Part shown: piece after piece, positions 34,460-44,330 of the stretch
How positions within the stretch are numbered: position 1 is the stretch's first letter
How the letters are laid out: each line of letters starts with the position of its first letter
Assembly: GCA_030403585.1 (NCBI GenBank)
Contig: JAUEPE010000013.1
Location: forward strand, 78,352 to 142,351
DNA: 64,000 nucleotides
Direction: 5' to 3'
Source: Frankia sp. RB7
Lineage (GTDB): Bacteria > Pseudomonadota > Alphaproteobacteria > Rhizobiales > Xanthobacteraceae
The notes under the pieces: generated by a model
Told to the model about the DNA's origin: nothing
What the model saw: the letters and a program-made list of their open reading frames with translations, nothing else
The model's database searches: none
Position numbers and translations under genes: made by a program

Positions 34460-36292
34460 TCACGCCGGGGCCTCGGAGGTCAATTCCAATCCGTCCAGAT
34501 TGCCCTCCTTCCGCCATTTGGCGAGCAGCCGGAGGAACGCCATCGGCCCGCGCCAATACTGGCTGTTGCGCGCCGCGATCGGATCGAACACGCCTTCATT
34601 GTTGTAGTAGCCGGGCGTGCATTCGGCGAGATAGGTCTGGCGGCCGACCGCGGCCTTCACGACTTCGTCGACCCACGCATTCTCGGCCGCGACCGTTGGC
34701 TCCAGCGTCCTCGCACCGCGCTTGCGTGCCTGATCGATGACATAGGCGATGTGCTGCGATTGCTCGTCGATGATGTGCGGAAAATTGGCGCTCTGGCCGG
34801 CCTGCACCGTCACGATCATGAAGCAGTTCGGAAAGCCGCGGCTGTAAAAGCCGTGCATCGTCTTGACGCCATCGCGCCACCGTTCTGACAAGCTCATGCC
34901 GTCGCGGCCATGGACCTCGAAACCCATGCGGCGTGCATAGTCGGTGCCGACCTCGAAACCGCTGGCATAGATCAGACAGTCGAGCTCGTAGGCCTTGCCG
35001 TCGACGACGACCGCATTTTCGCTGATGCGCTCCACGCCCCTGCCCCCGGTGTCGACGAGATGCACGTTGGGGCGATTGAAGGTGTCGAGATATTCGTCGT
35101 GAAAGCACGGCCGCTTGCAGAACGCCTTGTACCAGGGTTTGAGCGCAGCCGCGGCCGCTTCGTCCTTGACCACGGCGTCGACGCGAGCCCGGATCTCCTC
35201 CATCTTGCGATAGTCCGCCTGCTCGATCACCTTCAGCGCCTCTTCCATCGAGGTCACGGGCTGTGGCTGACGACGCGGCGCGAGCAGGATCTCACCGAGC
35301 AGGCCGGTCCAGCCGTCCTGCACCAGATCCTGCTCGAACGGCTCGCCAGAAATCACGGCGGTGAAATTGTCCATGCGCTCGCGCTGCCAGCCGGGCTTCA
35401 GGCTTTCCGCCCAGGACTGATCGGTCGGCTTGTCGTCGCGCACGCCGATCGCTGAAGGCGTGCGCTGGAACACGTAGAGCTCCTTCGCCGAACGGCCGAG
35501 ATGCGGCACGCATTGCACGGCGGTGGCACCGGTGCCGATGATGCCGACGCGCTTGTCGGCAAGACCGTCGAGAGCGCCCTCAGCGCTGCCGCCGGTGTAG
35601 GCATAGTCCCAGCGGCTGGTATGGAAGCTGTGGCCCTTGAAACTTTCGATACCGGGAATGCCAGGCAGCTTAGGCCGGCTCAACGGACCTCCGGCCAAGA
35701 TCACAAAGCGCGCACGGATGCGATCGCCGCGGTCAGTCTCGACCAGCCAGCGTCCCTCCTGCTCCTGCCACGCCATGCGCGAGATGACGGTCTGAAACAG
35801 CGCACGCTCGTAAAGACCGAAGTGACGGCCAATGCGGCGCGAGTGTTGGTAGATCTCCGGCGCACGCGCATATTTACGCACCGGCATGTAGCCGGTCTCT
35901 TCCAGCAGCGGTAGATATATGTAGCTCTCGGTGTCGCAGGCCGCGCCGGGATAACGATTCCAGTACCAGGTGCCGCCGAAATCGGCGGCCTTTTCCACGA
36001 TGCGGAAATCAGTGATGCCGGCCGCGCGCAGACGCGCGCCACACAGCAAACCGCCGAAGCCACCGCCGACGATGACGACCTCGGTCTCTTCGCTGACGGG
36101 CTCGCGCGCAAATCCGGCATCGGCCCAGGGATCGTCGAGATAGCGGGCGAAGCCTGCGGTCATCTCGACATATTGCGCCTTGCCTTCGGAGCGCAGACGC
36201 AGGTCGCGCTCGTCACGATAGCGCGCACGCAAGGCCTGAATGTCGATGCTAGGCGCGCCGGCTGCACCGGTCTTGTGTCTTTCCGCTGACAT
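34460..36292 (-). CDS. Flavin-containing (Baeyer-Villiger-type) monooxygenase
   Basis: FAD- and NADPH-dependent monooxygenase, 610 aa. Two Rossmann motifs are GGGFGG (residues 76-81) and GTGATA (253-258). Between them the Baeyer-Villiger fingerprint F-x-G-x-x-x-H-x-x-x-W is intact at 218-228 ([11 protein letters not shown]), and [15 protein letters not shown] is typical of cyclohexanone/phenylacetone monooxygenases. It should insert oxygen into a ketone to give an ester or lactone. The start of the acyl-CoA ligase is divergent, with a palindrome between. The actual ketone is unknown. Confidence 0.9.
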   Translation of the reverse strand: MSAERHKTGAAGAPSIDIQALRARYRDERDLRLRSEGKAQYVEMTAGFARYLDDPWADAGFAREPVSEETEVVIVGGGFGGLLCGARLRAAGITDFRIVEKAADFGGTWYWNRYPGAACDTESYIYLPLLEETGYMPVRKYARAPEIYQHSRRIGRHFGLYERALFQTVISRMAWQEQEGRWLVETDRGDRIRARFVILAGGPLSRPKLPGIPGIESFKGHSFHTSRWDYAYTGGSAEGALDGLADKRVGIIGTGATAVQCVPHLGRSAKELYVFQRTPSAIGVRDDKPTDQSWAESLKPGWQRERMDNFTAVISGEPFEQDLVQDGWTGLLGEILLAPRRQPQPVTSMEEALKVIEQADYRKMEEIRARVDAVVKDEAAAAALKPWYKAFCKRPCFHDEYLDTFNRPNVHLVDTGGRGVERISENAVVVDGKAYELDCLIYASGFEVGTDYARRMGFEVHGRDGMSLSERWRDGVKTMHGFYSRGFPNCFMIVTVQAGQSANFPHIIDEQSQHIAYVIDQARKRGARTLEPTVAAENAWVDEVVKAAVGRQTYLAECTPGYYNNEGVFDPIAARNSQYWRGPMAFLRLLAKWRKEGNLDGLELTSEAPA

Positions 36293-36434
36293 CGATGTCC
36301 TCCATTGCGGCCCGGTGCTTCGGCCTGCATCTCGCGCCAGTTAGCCCTTAAAAAGTGACGCATGCAATCTCATCAGCCGCTTTTTGCGTGGACGTCGCGC
36401 GGCGTTCCGCTACCTTGAAAGCAAGCGCAAACGC

Positions 36435-36452
36435 GTCATGCAACGACATGAC
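36435..36452. promoter_or_regulatory. 18-bp operator-like palindrome between monooxygenase and acyl-CoA ligase
   Basis: GTCATG and CATGAC form perfect 6-bp arms around CAACGA. The site lies in the 189-bp divergent gap, immediately before a -10-like TATAAG (36453-36458) and ~30 bp upstream of the ligase ATG. This is a good candidate site for a dimeric repressor of TetR or related type. No regulator gene is adjacent. Confidence 0.5.
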
Positions 36453-36481
36453 TATAAGCGACTTGGCTTTCGGAGGGGACC

Positions 36482-38107
36482 ATGCAGGGATTGATGATGG
36501 ACATGCCGCTGCTGATCAGTGGCTTGATCCAGTATGCGGCCGACTATCACGGCGAGGCGGAGATCGTCGCGCGCGAGATCGAAGGCGACATCCATCGCAC
36601 CACCTATGCCGAAGCCCATCCGCGCATCAAGCGCATGGCGCTGGCGCTCGAGCGGCTCGGCATGAAGCAAGGCGACCGCGTCGGAACGCTGGCCTGGAAC
36701 ACGCATCGTCATTTCGAGATGTTCTACGCGGCGCCCGGCATGGGCTATGTGCTGCACACCGTCAATCCGCGGCTGTTCCCCGAACAGCTCGTCTACATCA
36801 TCAACCACGCCGAAGACCGGCTGCTGTTCGTCGACCGCGCGACGCTGCCAATCGTCGAGGCGATCGCACCGCAATTGAAGACGATCGAAGCATATGTCCT
36901 GATGTCCTCGCGCGAGCGCATGCCGGAGACGATGCTTGCGAACGTGCATTGCTATGAGGAGCTCCTGGACAAGGAGAGCGATGTTGGCTTCGCCTGGCCG
37001 GAGTTCGACGAAAAGTCCGCATCCACCATCTGCTACACGTCGGGCACGACGGGCAATCCAAAGGGCGTGATCTACTCGCACCGCGCCGCCCTGCTTCAGA
37101 CCATGGTCTGCTCCGGCCTCGACTTCCTGCCCGGGCATATGGAAGGCGTGCGCGAGGTGATGATGCCGATGGCACCGCTGTTTCACGGCAATGGCTGGAA
37201 CATGCCGTTCACCGCTCCCTACACCGGCTCGAAGCTCGTGCTGCCCGGCCGCAACTACGAGCCAGACAAGCTCTACGAGCTGCTCGAAGGCGAGAAGGTG
37301 ACGGTGTCGGCAGGCGTGCCGAGCTTCTGGCTGATCCTGCTCGACTGGCTGGGCCGCACCGGCAACAAATTCTCGACCCTGCGCGCAACACTGTCGTCGG
37401 GCTCGGCGCCCCCGCGCGCGATGATCGAAAAGCTCAAGCGCGACTACAGCATCGACTATGTTCAGGCCTGGGGCATGACCGAGGCGCTGGGCTGCTCGAT
37501 GCCGGGATTGCGGCCCGGCTCGGAGCATCTCAGCGAAACCGAGATATTCGACCGGCGCCAAGTCTCGGGCCGCGCCTGCTTCGGCACGACCTTGCGCATC
37601 GTCGACGACGGCGGCAGCGAACTGCCACGCGACGGCAAGTCCGTCGGCCATCTGCGCGCCCGCGGCCCCTGGGTCTCCTCCGGCTACATGAAGCTGGATG
37701 AAGGCCTCGATCGCGACGGCTGGCTGATCACCGGCGACATGGCCGTGATCGACCAACACGGCCATGTGACGCTCACCGACCGCTCCAAGGACGTGATCAA
37801 GTCGGGCGGCGAATGGATCTCCTCGATCCAGCTCGAGGACATCGCCCTGTCCCATCCCGACGTGCTGCAGGCCGCCGTGGTCGCCATTGCGCACGACAAA
37901 TGGCAGGAGCGCCCCCTGCTTCTGGTCGTCCGCAAGAAGGGCGCGACCGTCGACGGCAAGACCCTGCTCGACCATATGCGTCCCAGGATCGCGAGCTGGT
38001 GGATGCCGGATGCCGTCGAATTCCTAGACGAATTCCCGATGACCGGCACGGGCAAGGTGCTCAAATCGGCGCTGCGCGAGAAGTTCAGGGGGTATCGCGT
38101 CGGGTAG
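36482..38107 (+). CDS. Acyl-CoA synthetase (AMP-forming)
   Basis: ANL-superfamily ligase, 541 aa, activating a carboxylic acid to its CoA thioester. The P-loop is YTSGTTGNPKGV, the A5 region is QAWGMTEALG, A7 is GDMAVIDQHGHVTLTDRSKDVIKSGGEWIS in pieces, and the C-terminal adenylation lysine lies in GTGKVLKS. The overall pattern resembles 3-methylmercaptopropionate/medium-chain acyl-CoA ligases. GGAGGGG precedes the ATG. It is followed by the GH172 and acyl-CoA dehydrogenase genes on the same strand. Chain-length preference cannot be read. Confidence 0.9.
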   Translation: MQGLMMDMPLLISGLIQYAADYHGEAEIVAREIEGDIHRTTYAEAHPRIKRMALALERLGMKQGDRVGTLAWNTHRHFEMFYAAPGMGYVLHTVNPRLFPEQLVYIINHAEDRLLFVDRATLPIVEAIAPQLKTIEAYVLMSSRERMPETMLANVHCYEELLDKESDVGFAWPEFDEKSASTICYTSGTTGNPKGVIYSHRAALLQTMVCSGLDFLPGHMEGVREVMMPMAPLFHGNGWNMPFTAPYTGSKLVLPGRNYEPDKLYELLEGEKVTVSAGVPSFWLILLDWLGRTGNKFSTLRATLSSGSAPPRAMIEKLKRDYSIDYVQAWGMTEALGCSMPGLRPGSEHLSETEIFDRRQVSGRACFGTTLRIVDDGGSELPRDGKSVGHLRARGPWVSSGYMKLDEGLDRDGWLITGDMAVIDQHGHVTLTDRSKDVIKSGGEWISSIQLEDIALSHPDVLQAAVVAIAHDKWQERPLLLVVRKKGATVDGKTLLDHMRPRIASWWMPDAVEFLDEFPMTGTGKVLKSALREKFRGYRVG

Positions 38108-38199
38108 TGTCAGCCCTCCCGGTACGCGATCATCTTCACCTTTTGGTAGATTCGGGGGCGATATATCCGAGGCATCGCTAACCCCTCATCGAGGACATC

Positions 38200-39318
38200 A
38201 TGGCGTTTTCCGGATTGGGCCTGCATCTCGGCAATCTGTCGCGCCTGTCGAACGCGCAGACGCGTTCGATCAGCCCCGAGAATTTCACCGGCGAAAAGGG
38301 CAAGGGCGGCATGTCCGTCGACGGACCCGCGGCCCCTCAGGCCCGCGATCTCGGACAGGGCTGGAAGGTTTCGCCCTTTGTCGTGATCGAGCCCGGCGCC
38401 ACGTTCACACTCGCCGACATCGAGGGCCAGGGCGCCATCCAGCAGATCTGGATGACGCTGGCGCGCGGACGGCTGCGCCATTCGATCCTGCGGGTCTACT
38501 GGGACGACCAGGAGCATCCGAGCGTGGAATGTCCGGCCGGCGATTTCTTCGCCTGCGGATGGGAGGAGTTTGCGCAGGTGTCGTCGCTCGCGGTCTGCGT
38601 CAATCCCGGACGTGCGTTCAACTGCTACTGGGAAATGCCGTTCCGCAAGCGCGCCCGCTTCACGATGGAGAACCGCAGCGAGGAAGCGCTCACCGTCTAC
38701 TACCAGATCAACTACACCCTGACCGAGGTGCCCGAGGACTGCGCTTATTTCCACGCCCAATTTCGCCGCACCAACCCGTTGCCCTACAAGGACGTCTACA
38801 CCATCCTCGACGGCGTCAGCGGGCGCGGCCAATATATTGGCACCTACATGGCCTGGGGCGTCAACAACAACGGCTGGTGGGGCGAAGGCGAGATCAAGTT
38901 CTTCATCGACGGTGATGGCGAATTCCCGACCATCTGCGGCACCGGCACCGAGGACTATTTCTGCGGCGCGTATAATTTCGATCCCTATGTGGCGCATTCC
39001 GGCCGCGGCGCCGTACAGCAATCGCATTACCAGGAATTCACCACGCCCTACGCCGGCCTGCCTCAGGTGATCCGTCCGGACGGCGTCTACAAATCGCAGC
39101 AGCGCTTCGGCATGTATCGCTGGCACATCCCCGATCCCATCCGCTTCCAGAGCGATCTCCGCGTCACCATCCAGGCGCTGGGCTGGCGAACGGGCCTCAA
39201 GGAGGCAAAATATCTCCCGCTGCAGGACGACATCGCTTCCGTGGCGTTCTGGTACCAGACGCTGCCGGCCGCGCCGTTCCCCAAACTGGCCGACCCGGAA
39301 TATCTCGAGATCGACTAG
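38200..39318 (+). CDS. DUF2961 / glycoside hydrolase family 172 protein
   Basis: A 372-aa protein with the full DUF2961 pattern: N-terminal [14 protein letters not shown] block ([11 protein letters not shown]), beta-rich jelly-roll core, [13 protein letters not shown] (227-239) and the family signature GTGTEDY (247-253). GH172 enzymes act on difructose dianhydride or alpha-arabinofuranosides; two Glu about 20 residues apart match the described catalytic pair. No signal peptide is present, so it acts in the cytoplasm. It sits 92 bp after the acyl-CoA ligase and 23 bp before the acyl-CoA dehydrogenase, an odd place for a glycosidase. GAGGA precedes the ATG. Confidence 0.85.
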   Translation: MAFSGLGLHLGNLSRLSNAQTRSISPENFTGEKGKGGMSVDGPAAPQARDLGQGWKVSPFVVIEPGATFTLADIEGQGAIQQIWMTLARGRLRHSILRVYWDDQEHPSVECPAGDFFACGWEEFAQVSSLAVCVNPGRAFNCYWEMPFRKRARFTMENRSEEALTVYYQINYTLTEVPEDCAYFHAQFRRTNPLPYKDVYTILDGVSGRGQYIGTYMAWGVNNNGWWGEGEIKFFIDGDGEFPTICGTGTEDYFCGAYNFDPYVAHSGRGAVQQSHYQEFTTPYAGLPQVIRPDGVYKSQQRFGMYRWHIPDPIRFQSDLRVTIQALGWRTGLKEAKYLPLQDDIASVAFWYQTLPAAPFPKLADPEYLEID

Positions 39319-39341
39319 CCCGACGCCTGAGGAGGTCCAGC

Positions 39342-40553
39342 ATGCTCTACCCGATGTCGCCAAAAGTCGTCGAGCTCAAGCGCAAGCTCGAGAGTTTTAT
39401 GGACCGACACATCTACCCGAACGAGGAGCGATTTTATCGCGAGGCGGAAGAGCTCGGGCCGTGGAAAGTCTATCCCGTCGTCGAGGAGCTGAAGCCGCTC
39501 GCGCGCGCCGAGGGCCTCTGGAACCTGTTCCTGCCGGAGTCGAGCCACGGCGCTGGCCTCACCAATCTCGAATATGCCCCGCTCTGCGAGGTGATGGGCC
39601 GCTCGCATCTCGCGCCGGAAGTGTTCAACTGCTCGGCGCCGGACACCGGCAACATGGAAGTGCTCGAGCGCTACGGCTCGAAAGAGGACAAGGAACGCTG
39701 GCTGAAGCCGCTGCTCGCAGGCGAAATCCGTTCCTGCTTCGCCATGACCGAGCCTGCCGTCGCCTCGTCCGACGCGACCAACATCGAAAGCTCGATCGTG
39801 CGCGAAGGCGACCATTACGTCATCAACGGCCGTAAATGGTACACGACCAACGCCACCGACCCGCGCTGCAAGATCTGCATCTTCATGGGCAAGACCGATC
39901 CTGGCAACGCCGACCGCCACAAGCAGCAATCGATGATCCTGGTGCCGATGGAGACATCAGGCGTCGAGGTGAAACGACCCCTGCCCGTATTCGGCTTCTA
40001 CGGTGTCCCCGACCGCGCCTCGGAGGTGATATTCACCAATGTGCGGGTGCCGAAGGAGAACATGCTGCTCGGCGAAGGCCGCGGTTTCGAGATCGCGCAG
40101 GGCCGCCTCGGCCCCGGCCGTATCCACCATTGCATGCGGTTGATTGGCCTGGCCGAACGCACGCTGGAAAAGATGTGCCGGCGCGTCCGCAGCCGTGTTG
40201 CCTTCGGCAAGCCGGTGTCCGAGCAAACCGTGACGCAGGAGCGCATTGCCGAATCCCGCATCATGATCGAGCAGGCCCGCCTGCTGACGCTGAACGCCGC
40301 CTACGCCATGGACACGGTCGGCAACAAGGTCGCGAAAGCCGAGATCGCGATGATCAAGGTCGCCGTGCCCAACATGGCCTGCCAGGTCATCGACTTGGCC
40401 ATCCAGGCCCATGGCGGCGGCGGCACCTCGAACGATTTTGGCCTGACGCAGGCGTATGCGACGGCACGCCTGCTGCGTCTTGCCGACGGACCGGACGAGG
40501 TGCACAGAAACCAGATCGCGCGGTTCGAGCTGAAGAAATATTCGAACGCGTAG
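39342..40553 (+). CDS. Acyl-CoA dehydrogenase family protein
   Basis: FAD-dependent acyl-CoA dehydrogenase of the ACAD10/11-like type, 403 aa. Blocks are [20 protein letters not shown] (flavin and substrate contact), [46 protein letters not shown] and [13 protein letters not shown] near the C-terminus. GAGGAGG precedes the ATG. It should introduce an alpha-beta double bond in the CoA ester made by the upstream ligase, passing electrons to ETF. Together with the ligase it makes a short beta-oxidation-type module. Confidence 0.9.
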   Translation: MLYPMSPKVVELKRKLESFMDRHIYPNEERFYREAEELGPWKVYPVVEELKPLARAEGLWNLFLPESSHGAGLTNLEYAPLCEVMGRSHLAPEVFNCSAPDTGNMEVLERYGSKEDKERWLKPLLAGEIRSCFAMTEPAVASSDATNIESSIVREGDHYVINGRKWYTTNATDPRCKICIFMGKTDPGNADRHKQQSMILVPMETSGVEVKRPLPVFGFYGVPDRASEVIFTNVRVPKENMLLGEGRGFEIAQGRLGPGRIHHCMRLIGLAERTLEKMCRRVRSRVAFGKPVSEQTVTQERIAESRIMIEQARLLTLNAAYAMDTVGNKVAKAEIAMIKVAVPNMACQVIDLAIQAHGGGGTSNDFGLTQAYATARLLRLADGPDEVHRNQIARFELKKYSNA

Positions 40554-40595
40554 GAGAGAGCGCTCCGCTCGCAAGGCGACCAGAGCGTCCTCTTC

Positions 40596-40618
40596 CCTTC
40601 TCCCCTTGTGGGAGAAGG
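40596..40618. repeat. Short palindromic intergenic repeat
   Basis: CCTTCTCCC (40596-40604) and GGGAGAAGG (40610-40618) form a perfect 9-bp stem with a 5-nt loop, in a form (CCCTTCTCCCCTTGTGGGAGAAGG-like) that I know as a dispersed element in many proteobacteria. It lies between the convergent acyl-CoA dehydrogenase and HlyD genes and may act as a bidirectional transcript end. Confidence 0.7.
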
Positions 40619-40647
40619 TGGCGCAATGCACAGCGCAAAGTACGCGC

Positions 40648-41514
40648 CTAGTTCAACACCTCGACCGTCGCCGAACGCCCTGCGACCAGTGACATCCCGT
40701 CGGGCACCGGATCGAGCGCGATGCGCACGGGCACGCGCTGGGCGAGCCGCACCCAGCTGAAGGTCGGGTTGACGTTGGCGAGCAGGCTTGCGCCCTCGGC
40801 GCGATCGCGGTCCTCGATGCCGGCGGCGATGCTTTCGACATGGCCGGTGAGAGTGCCCTTCTCGCCCATCAGGCGAACCTGCACCTTGTCGCCCACACGG
40901 ATGCGCGCGAGTTTCGTCTCTTCAAAATAGCCCTCGACATGCAGCGTGTCGCTGTCGACCAGCGCCATCACGCCCTTGCCGGCGGTGACGTAAGCGCCCG
41001 GCCGCAGATCCATGTTGGTGATCACGCCGTTCACGGAAGCCCGGACTTCGCTGCGATCGAGATTGAGCTGGGCGACCGCACGGTCGGCAACCGCCGCATC
41101 GAAGGCCGCCTTGGCCTGGAGCTGGATCGCGAGTACCTGCTCCTGCTTCTGCTGCGAGACGGCATCGGTCGTCAGCGTGCTGTAGCGCTTCAGATCGGCA
41201 TTGGCCAGATCCAGCGTGGCCTGATGACCCGCCACCGACGCGTCAGCCTGCCGCAGCGCCAATGCGAACCGTTCGCGGTCGATCTTGAACAGCACGTCAC
41301 CACGATGGACTTTCTGGTTGTCCTTGACCAGCACGTCGGTGACGAAGCCGGAGACGTCGGGCGCAACCTGCACCACGTCGGCACGCACACGGCCGTCACG
41401 GGTCCAGGGCTGCTCCATATAATAGACCCACAATTCGCGGCCGACGCCGAGCGCGGCGACGACCACGATGACCGTGACCGCGAGCCGACCGATCCAGGCA
41501 AAGTTTCCTTTCAT
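40648..41514 (-). CDS. HlyD/AaeA-type efflux adaptor
   Basis: Periplasmic membrane-fusion protein, 288 aa from MKGNFAWIGR (41514). It has one N-terminal TM (LAVTVIVVVAALGVG), then WTRDGRVRADVVQVAPDVSGFVTDVLVKDNQKVHRGDVLFKID, the biotinyl-lipoyl half motif typical of AaeA/EmrA, a short coiled coil, and LNLDRSEVRASVNGVITN. Its start overlaps the DUF1656 stop by 4 bp. With FUSC and DUF1656 it makes a p-hydroxybenzoic-acid-type (Aae-like) efflux pump for aromatic acids; the substrate is inferred from family. Confidence 0.9.
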   Translation of the reverse strand: MKGNFAWIGRLAVTVIVVVAALGVGRELWVYYMEQPWTRDGRVRADVVQVAPDVSGFVTDVLVKDNQKVHRGDVLFKIDRERFALALRQADASVAGHQATLDLANADLKRYSTLTTDAVSQQKQEQVLAIQLQAKAAFDAAVADRAVAQLNLDRSEVRASVNGVITNMDLRPGAYVTAGKGVMALVDSDTLHVEGYFEETKLARIRVGDKVQVRLMGEKGTLTGHVESIAAGIEDRDRAEGASLLANVNPTFSWVRLAQRVPVRIALDPVPDGMSLVAGRSATVEVLN

Positions 41515-41717
41515 GAGAGATACTCCGAGAGATAGACGACGCCGCCGAGAAGGCAGACGAAAATCGCGAAATCGAACAGCGCACGGTGCCAGACCAGCCG
41601 ATAGAGGTCGAAACGCTGCATCAGCCGACGCAGAAGCGCGCTCAGCACGTAGGCGACGATGATCCAGAGCAGGAGCGCTGGCACCAGCACGCCGTAGATG
41701 TCGATCACATATCTCAT
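41511..41717 (-). CDS. DUF1656 inner-membrane protein (AaeX-like)
   Basis: A 68-aa protein with two hydrophobic segments (VLVPALLLWIIVAYVLSALL and FDFAIFVCLLGGVVYL) separated by a basic loop. The opening IDIYGVLVP is the DUF1656/AaeX hallmark. It begins at the ATG at 41717, overlapping the FUSC stop, and ends overlapping the HlyD start, both by ATGA. It is the small partner found in FUSC-HlyD pumps; its exact function is not settled. Confidence 0.88.
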   Translation of the reverse strand: MRYVIDIYGVLVPALLLWIIVAYVLSALLRRLMQRFDLYRLVWHRALFDFAIFVCLLGGVVYLSEYLS

Positions 41718-43765
41718 GCCGCCACACTCGCATCTGCGCGCGACCGATAGGCCGGCGCATCCGGGAACAGGCCGCGGCGGATGCCGACAAGGCCGATCAG
41801 CGCATCCTCGCGCGCGCTGTCGTTGGGATCCTTTACCGCCTGGGCCAGGGCCCGGTCGACGCTGGTCAGGAGTTCGCGTGGCATTCCCCCGCCCGTATAG
41901 TTGCGGCAGGCAATGGCGAGCTGATCCAGCATGTCGTCGATGACGGCGATGGTCGATGCCGCAAGCCCGTAGCGTGCGCGGCGCAGGTCGATGATGTTGA
42001 TGCCGATGCGGAGCTGCACGAGGCTGTCGGCGTCGCGCCGGTCGCTCTCCGACAGGAAGGCGATGCGCTGCACCAGAAGCCCGAGACGATGCAGCATGAG
42101 GCCGGCGAACTCCGCACGGTCGCGCTTGCCCCGCCGTTCGGCGGCAACCGCGATGGTAATCCAGCTCGATAGCACCAGACGATTGGCGATCCATTCGGCG
42201 CCCACCCCGCGCGCGATCCGCGTCACGATCTCCGCTATGAGGACGCCGACGAAGAACGCGACGGCGGAATTGGCGTAGGACGCGAAATCAGCGATGTAGG
42301 TCGATTGCAGCGCGAGCAAGGTCGCGGTATTGGCCGCGAGCGCCATGCCGGTGCCCGCCGTTGTCGGCCGCGCGATCAGGAAACCATAGAACAAGAAGGT
42401 CGGCGCCAACGCGACGACCAGAACCTCGATATGGGAAATTGCAGGCACCAGCGCGAACAGATAGATCGCGACCACCACGATGGCGACCAGCGACCACAGG
42501 CCAAAGCTGCGGATGAAGCGCGCGGGCTCGTCTTGCGCGGCAAAGAACGAGCAGGCCACCGCCGCCATCATCGGCGCCGACGCGCCGTCCGGCCAGCCCG
42601 TGCCGATCCAGAACGCGCAGCAGATCAGGATCGCCACGGCTGCACCGGCCGCCGACCACAGCGCCAGCCCGCGATCTCTGTGGCGGACGGGCGCCGCGCC
42701 GGCTTCGGAATGGAAAGCCAGATCGAGGGTCGAGACGTTGCGGTTCTCGGCGATCGCCTCGGTCAGTTCGCGGCAGTCGCGCGAGAGATCGACGAGCTCG
42801 CGCAGCCGCGACAGCAGGCTCGTGATGATGATCCGCTCCCAGGACGCGCTGTCATCGAGCACTGCCTGCCGCTCGACGATCATGGCGCGAATCCGCTCGG
42901 CCGGTTGCCGCGCGCCGATGTCGCTGACGATCCATTGCGCGAGCCCCTCCAGAATTTGCTTCAGCTCTGGTTGCCGCCGCAACGCTTCCTCTCCTAGCGC
43001 AGCCAGCCGATCCTCCAGCGAGGCGATCACCGGCAGCAGCATCAGCATCCGCAGCCGGATTTCACCGAGGCCGGTCACCGCGTTGCGATCGGTCAGTTGG
43101 TCGTAGGCGAGATGGGTGGAGAGCGTATCGATCTCGACGATATCGGTCGCGAGCTTCAGGCGCTTGCCGCGGCGGGTGTCATTGGTGCCTTCGCGCAGCA
43201 GCACGACGCTGCTGAGACGGCGTGCATCCGACAGCCAGCTGTCGACGCGGTGGGCCACGGCGGGCGCGACGCTGCGCGGAAACACGATGGTGGAGACCAG
43301 GCTGGCGCAGATGATGCCGAGCGAGATCTCCTCGAGCCTTGCCACCGCGGTGTCGAAGATCGCACCGGGCTCGGACACCGAGGGAAAGCCGATCAGCGCG
43401 ACGGTATACCCGGCCAGCATGAAGACGTAGCTGCGCGGCGTGCCGTCGAGCAGCGACAGATACAGGCAGAGCCCGACCCAGAGCGCGATGGCGAGGCACA
43501 ACAGTTCGGGCGCGTTGACCAGGTTCGGCACCAGCGCCACCGTCATGGTCGCACCGGCCAGCGTGCCCATCACACGGAAGAAGGCCTTTGAGCTGGTCGC
43601 GCCGGCGAGCGGCTGCGAGGTGATGTAGACGGTCGCCATCGCCCAATAGGGCCGCGGCAGGTCCATGGCGAGCGCAATGACCAGCGCCAGCATCGACGCG
43701 GCAAACGTCTTCAAAGCGAAAATGAGGTCCGCATGGCGGACCAGAAATGGCTCTTCCGCGCGCAT
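41714..43765 (-). CDS. FUSC family aromatic-acid efflux permease (AaeB-like)
   Basis: Inner-membrane component of 683 aa from MRAEEPFLVRH (43765); the long open frame upstream is read-through of marR DNA. It has the duplicated FUSC layout: an N-terminal six-helix bundle (LIFALKTFAASMLALVIALAM, PYWAMATVYITSQP), a long cytoplasmic region (~residues 190-370) and a second bundle (MMAAVACSFFAAQDEP). It starts 2 bp after marR, so marR-FUSC-DUF1656-HlyD is one operon. Export of aromatic acids or related weak acids is likely from the AaeB family. Confidence 0.9.
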   Translation of the reverse strand: MRAEEPFLVRHADLIFALKTFAASMLALVIALAMDLPRPYWAMATVYITSQPLAGATSSKAFFRVMGTLAGATMTVALVPNLVNAPELLCLAIALWVGLCLYLSLLDGTPRSYVFMLAGYTVALIGFPSVSEPGAIFDTAVARLEEISLGIICASLVSTIVFPRSVAPAVAHRVDSWLSDARRLSSVVLLREGTNDTRRGKRLKLATDIVEIDTLSTHLAYDQLTDRNAVTGLGEIRLRMLMLLPVIASLEDRLAALGEEALRRQPELKQILEGLAQWIVSDIGARQPAERIRAMIVERQAVLDDSASWERIIITSLLSRLRELVDLSRDCRELTEAIAENRNVSTLDLAFHSEAGAAPVRHRDRGLALWSAAGAAVAILICCAFWIGTGWPDGASAPMMAAVACSFFAAQDEPARFIRSFGLWSLVAIVVVAIYLFALVPAISHIEVLVVALAPTFLFYGFLIARPTTAGTGMALAANTATLLALQSTYIADFASYANSAVAFFVGVLIAEIVTRIARGVGAEWIANRLVLSSWITIAVAAERRGKRDRAEFAGLMLHRLGLLVQRIAFLSESDRRDADSLVQLRIGINIIDLRRARYGLAASTIAVIDDMLDQLAIACRNYTGGGMPRELLTSVDRALAQAVKDPNDSAREDALIGLVGIRRGLFPDAPAYRSRADASVAA

Positions 43766-43767
43766 GG

Positions 43768-44238
43768 CTATTTCGCCTCTGGAAGCGCCTTTGCCTCGAG
43801 CAGGCTCGCCCGCCGCTCGATGCGCTGGAGCGTCTCGAAAGTTATCGCAAGTTCCTCCGGCGCGATATCCTTCAGCAGGCTCGCCCGTACGCGCCGCAAG
43901 ATCCGGTTGGTCTCCTCGACCTTGGCCTCGCCTGCCTTCGTCAGGTGCAGCGTCTTGGCACGCCGGTCGGTCGGATCCTCGCGACGCTGCACCAGGCCCT
44001 CGGCCTGGAGCAGGTCGAGCAGCCGCACCAGCGATGGCCCTTCGATGCCGAGCTCGTCGGCCAGCACGCCCTGTCGTACGTTCTCGCCCTGCCGGGACAG
44101 CACCAGCAGCGGGATCGCGGTGGCATAGGACAGGCCATGATCGGACAGCGCCTGATCCGACTCGCGCCGCCAGATGCGGCCAAGCCGCGTGATCAACCGG
44201 CCGATTTCGCCGTGGATGAAGCCTTGCGAGGGTGCCAT
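43768..44238 (-). CDS. MarR family transcriptional regulator
   Basis: A 156-aa dimeric winged-helix repressor. The HTH is VRQGVLADELGIEGPSLVRLLDLLQAEGLVQRREDPTDRRAKTLHLT, read in pieces, and the wing has the usual DPTDRRAK. The start may be the ATG at 44238 (MAPSQGF) or a GTG at 44256. It is first in the efflux operon and divergent from an MFS exporter, so it probably controls both and responds to a phenolic or other weak acid. I see only a weak inverted repeat in the gap. Confidence 0.88.
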   Translation of the reverse strand: MAPSQGFIHGEIGRLITRLGRIWRRESDQALSDHGLSYATAIPLLVLSRQGENVRQGVLADELGIEGPSLVRLLDLLQAEGLVQRREDPTDRRAKTLHLTKAGEAKVEETNRILRRVRASLLKDIAPEELAITFETLQRIERRASLLEAKALPEAK

Positions 44239-44330
44239 GCAAATTAGATAGGACACGAACTATTAGCCTGCAACTATATAACCCCTCATATTCGGATCGA
44301 TCACGCAAAAGCGAACGAGGACAACGCGAT

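Noticed and set aside
36452..37975. Minus-strand open frame (507 codons) opposite the acyl-CoA ligase
   Set aside because: The ligase frame carries all ANL motifs; the antisense frame has none and is compositionally biased.
38110..39363. Minus-strand open frame opposite the GH172 gene
   Set aside because: The plus frame has the DUF2961 signature and a ribosome-binding site; the antisense frame has no recognisable domain.
44245..44268. Possible MarR operator (AGATAG ... CTATTA) between marR and the MFS gene
   Set aside because: Only short, imperfect arms (ATAG-N8-CTAT) are symmetric; the position is right but the dyad is too weak to call.
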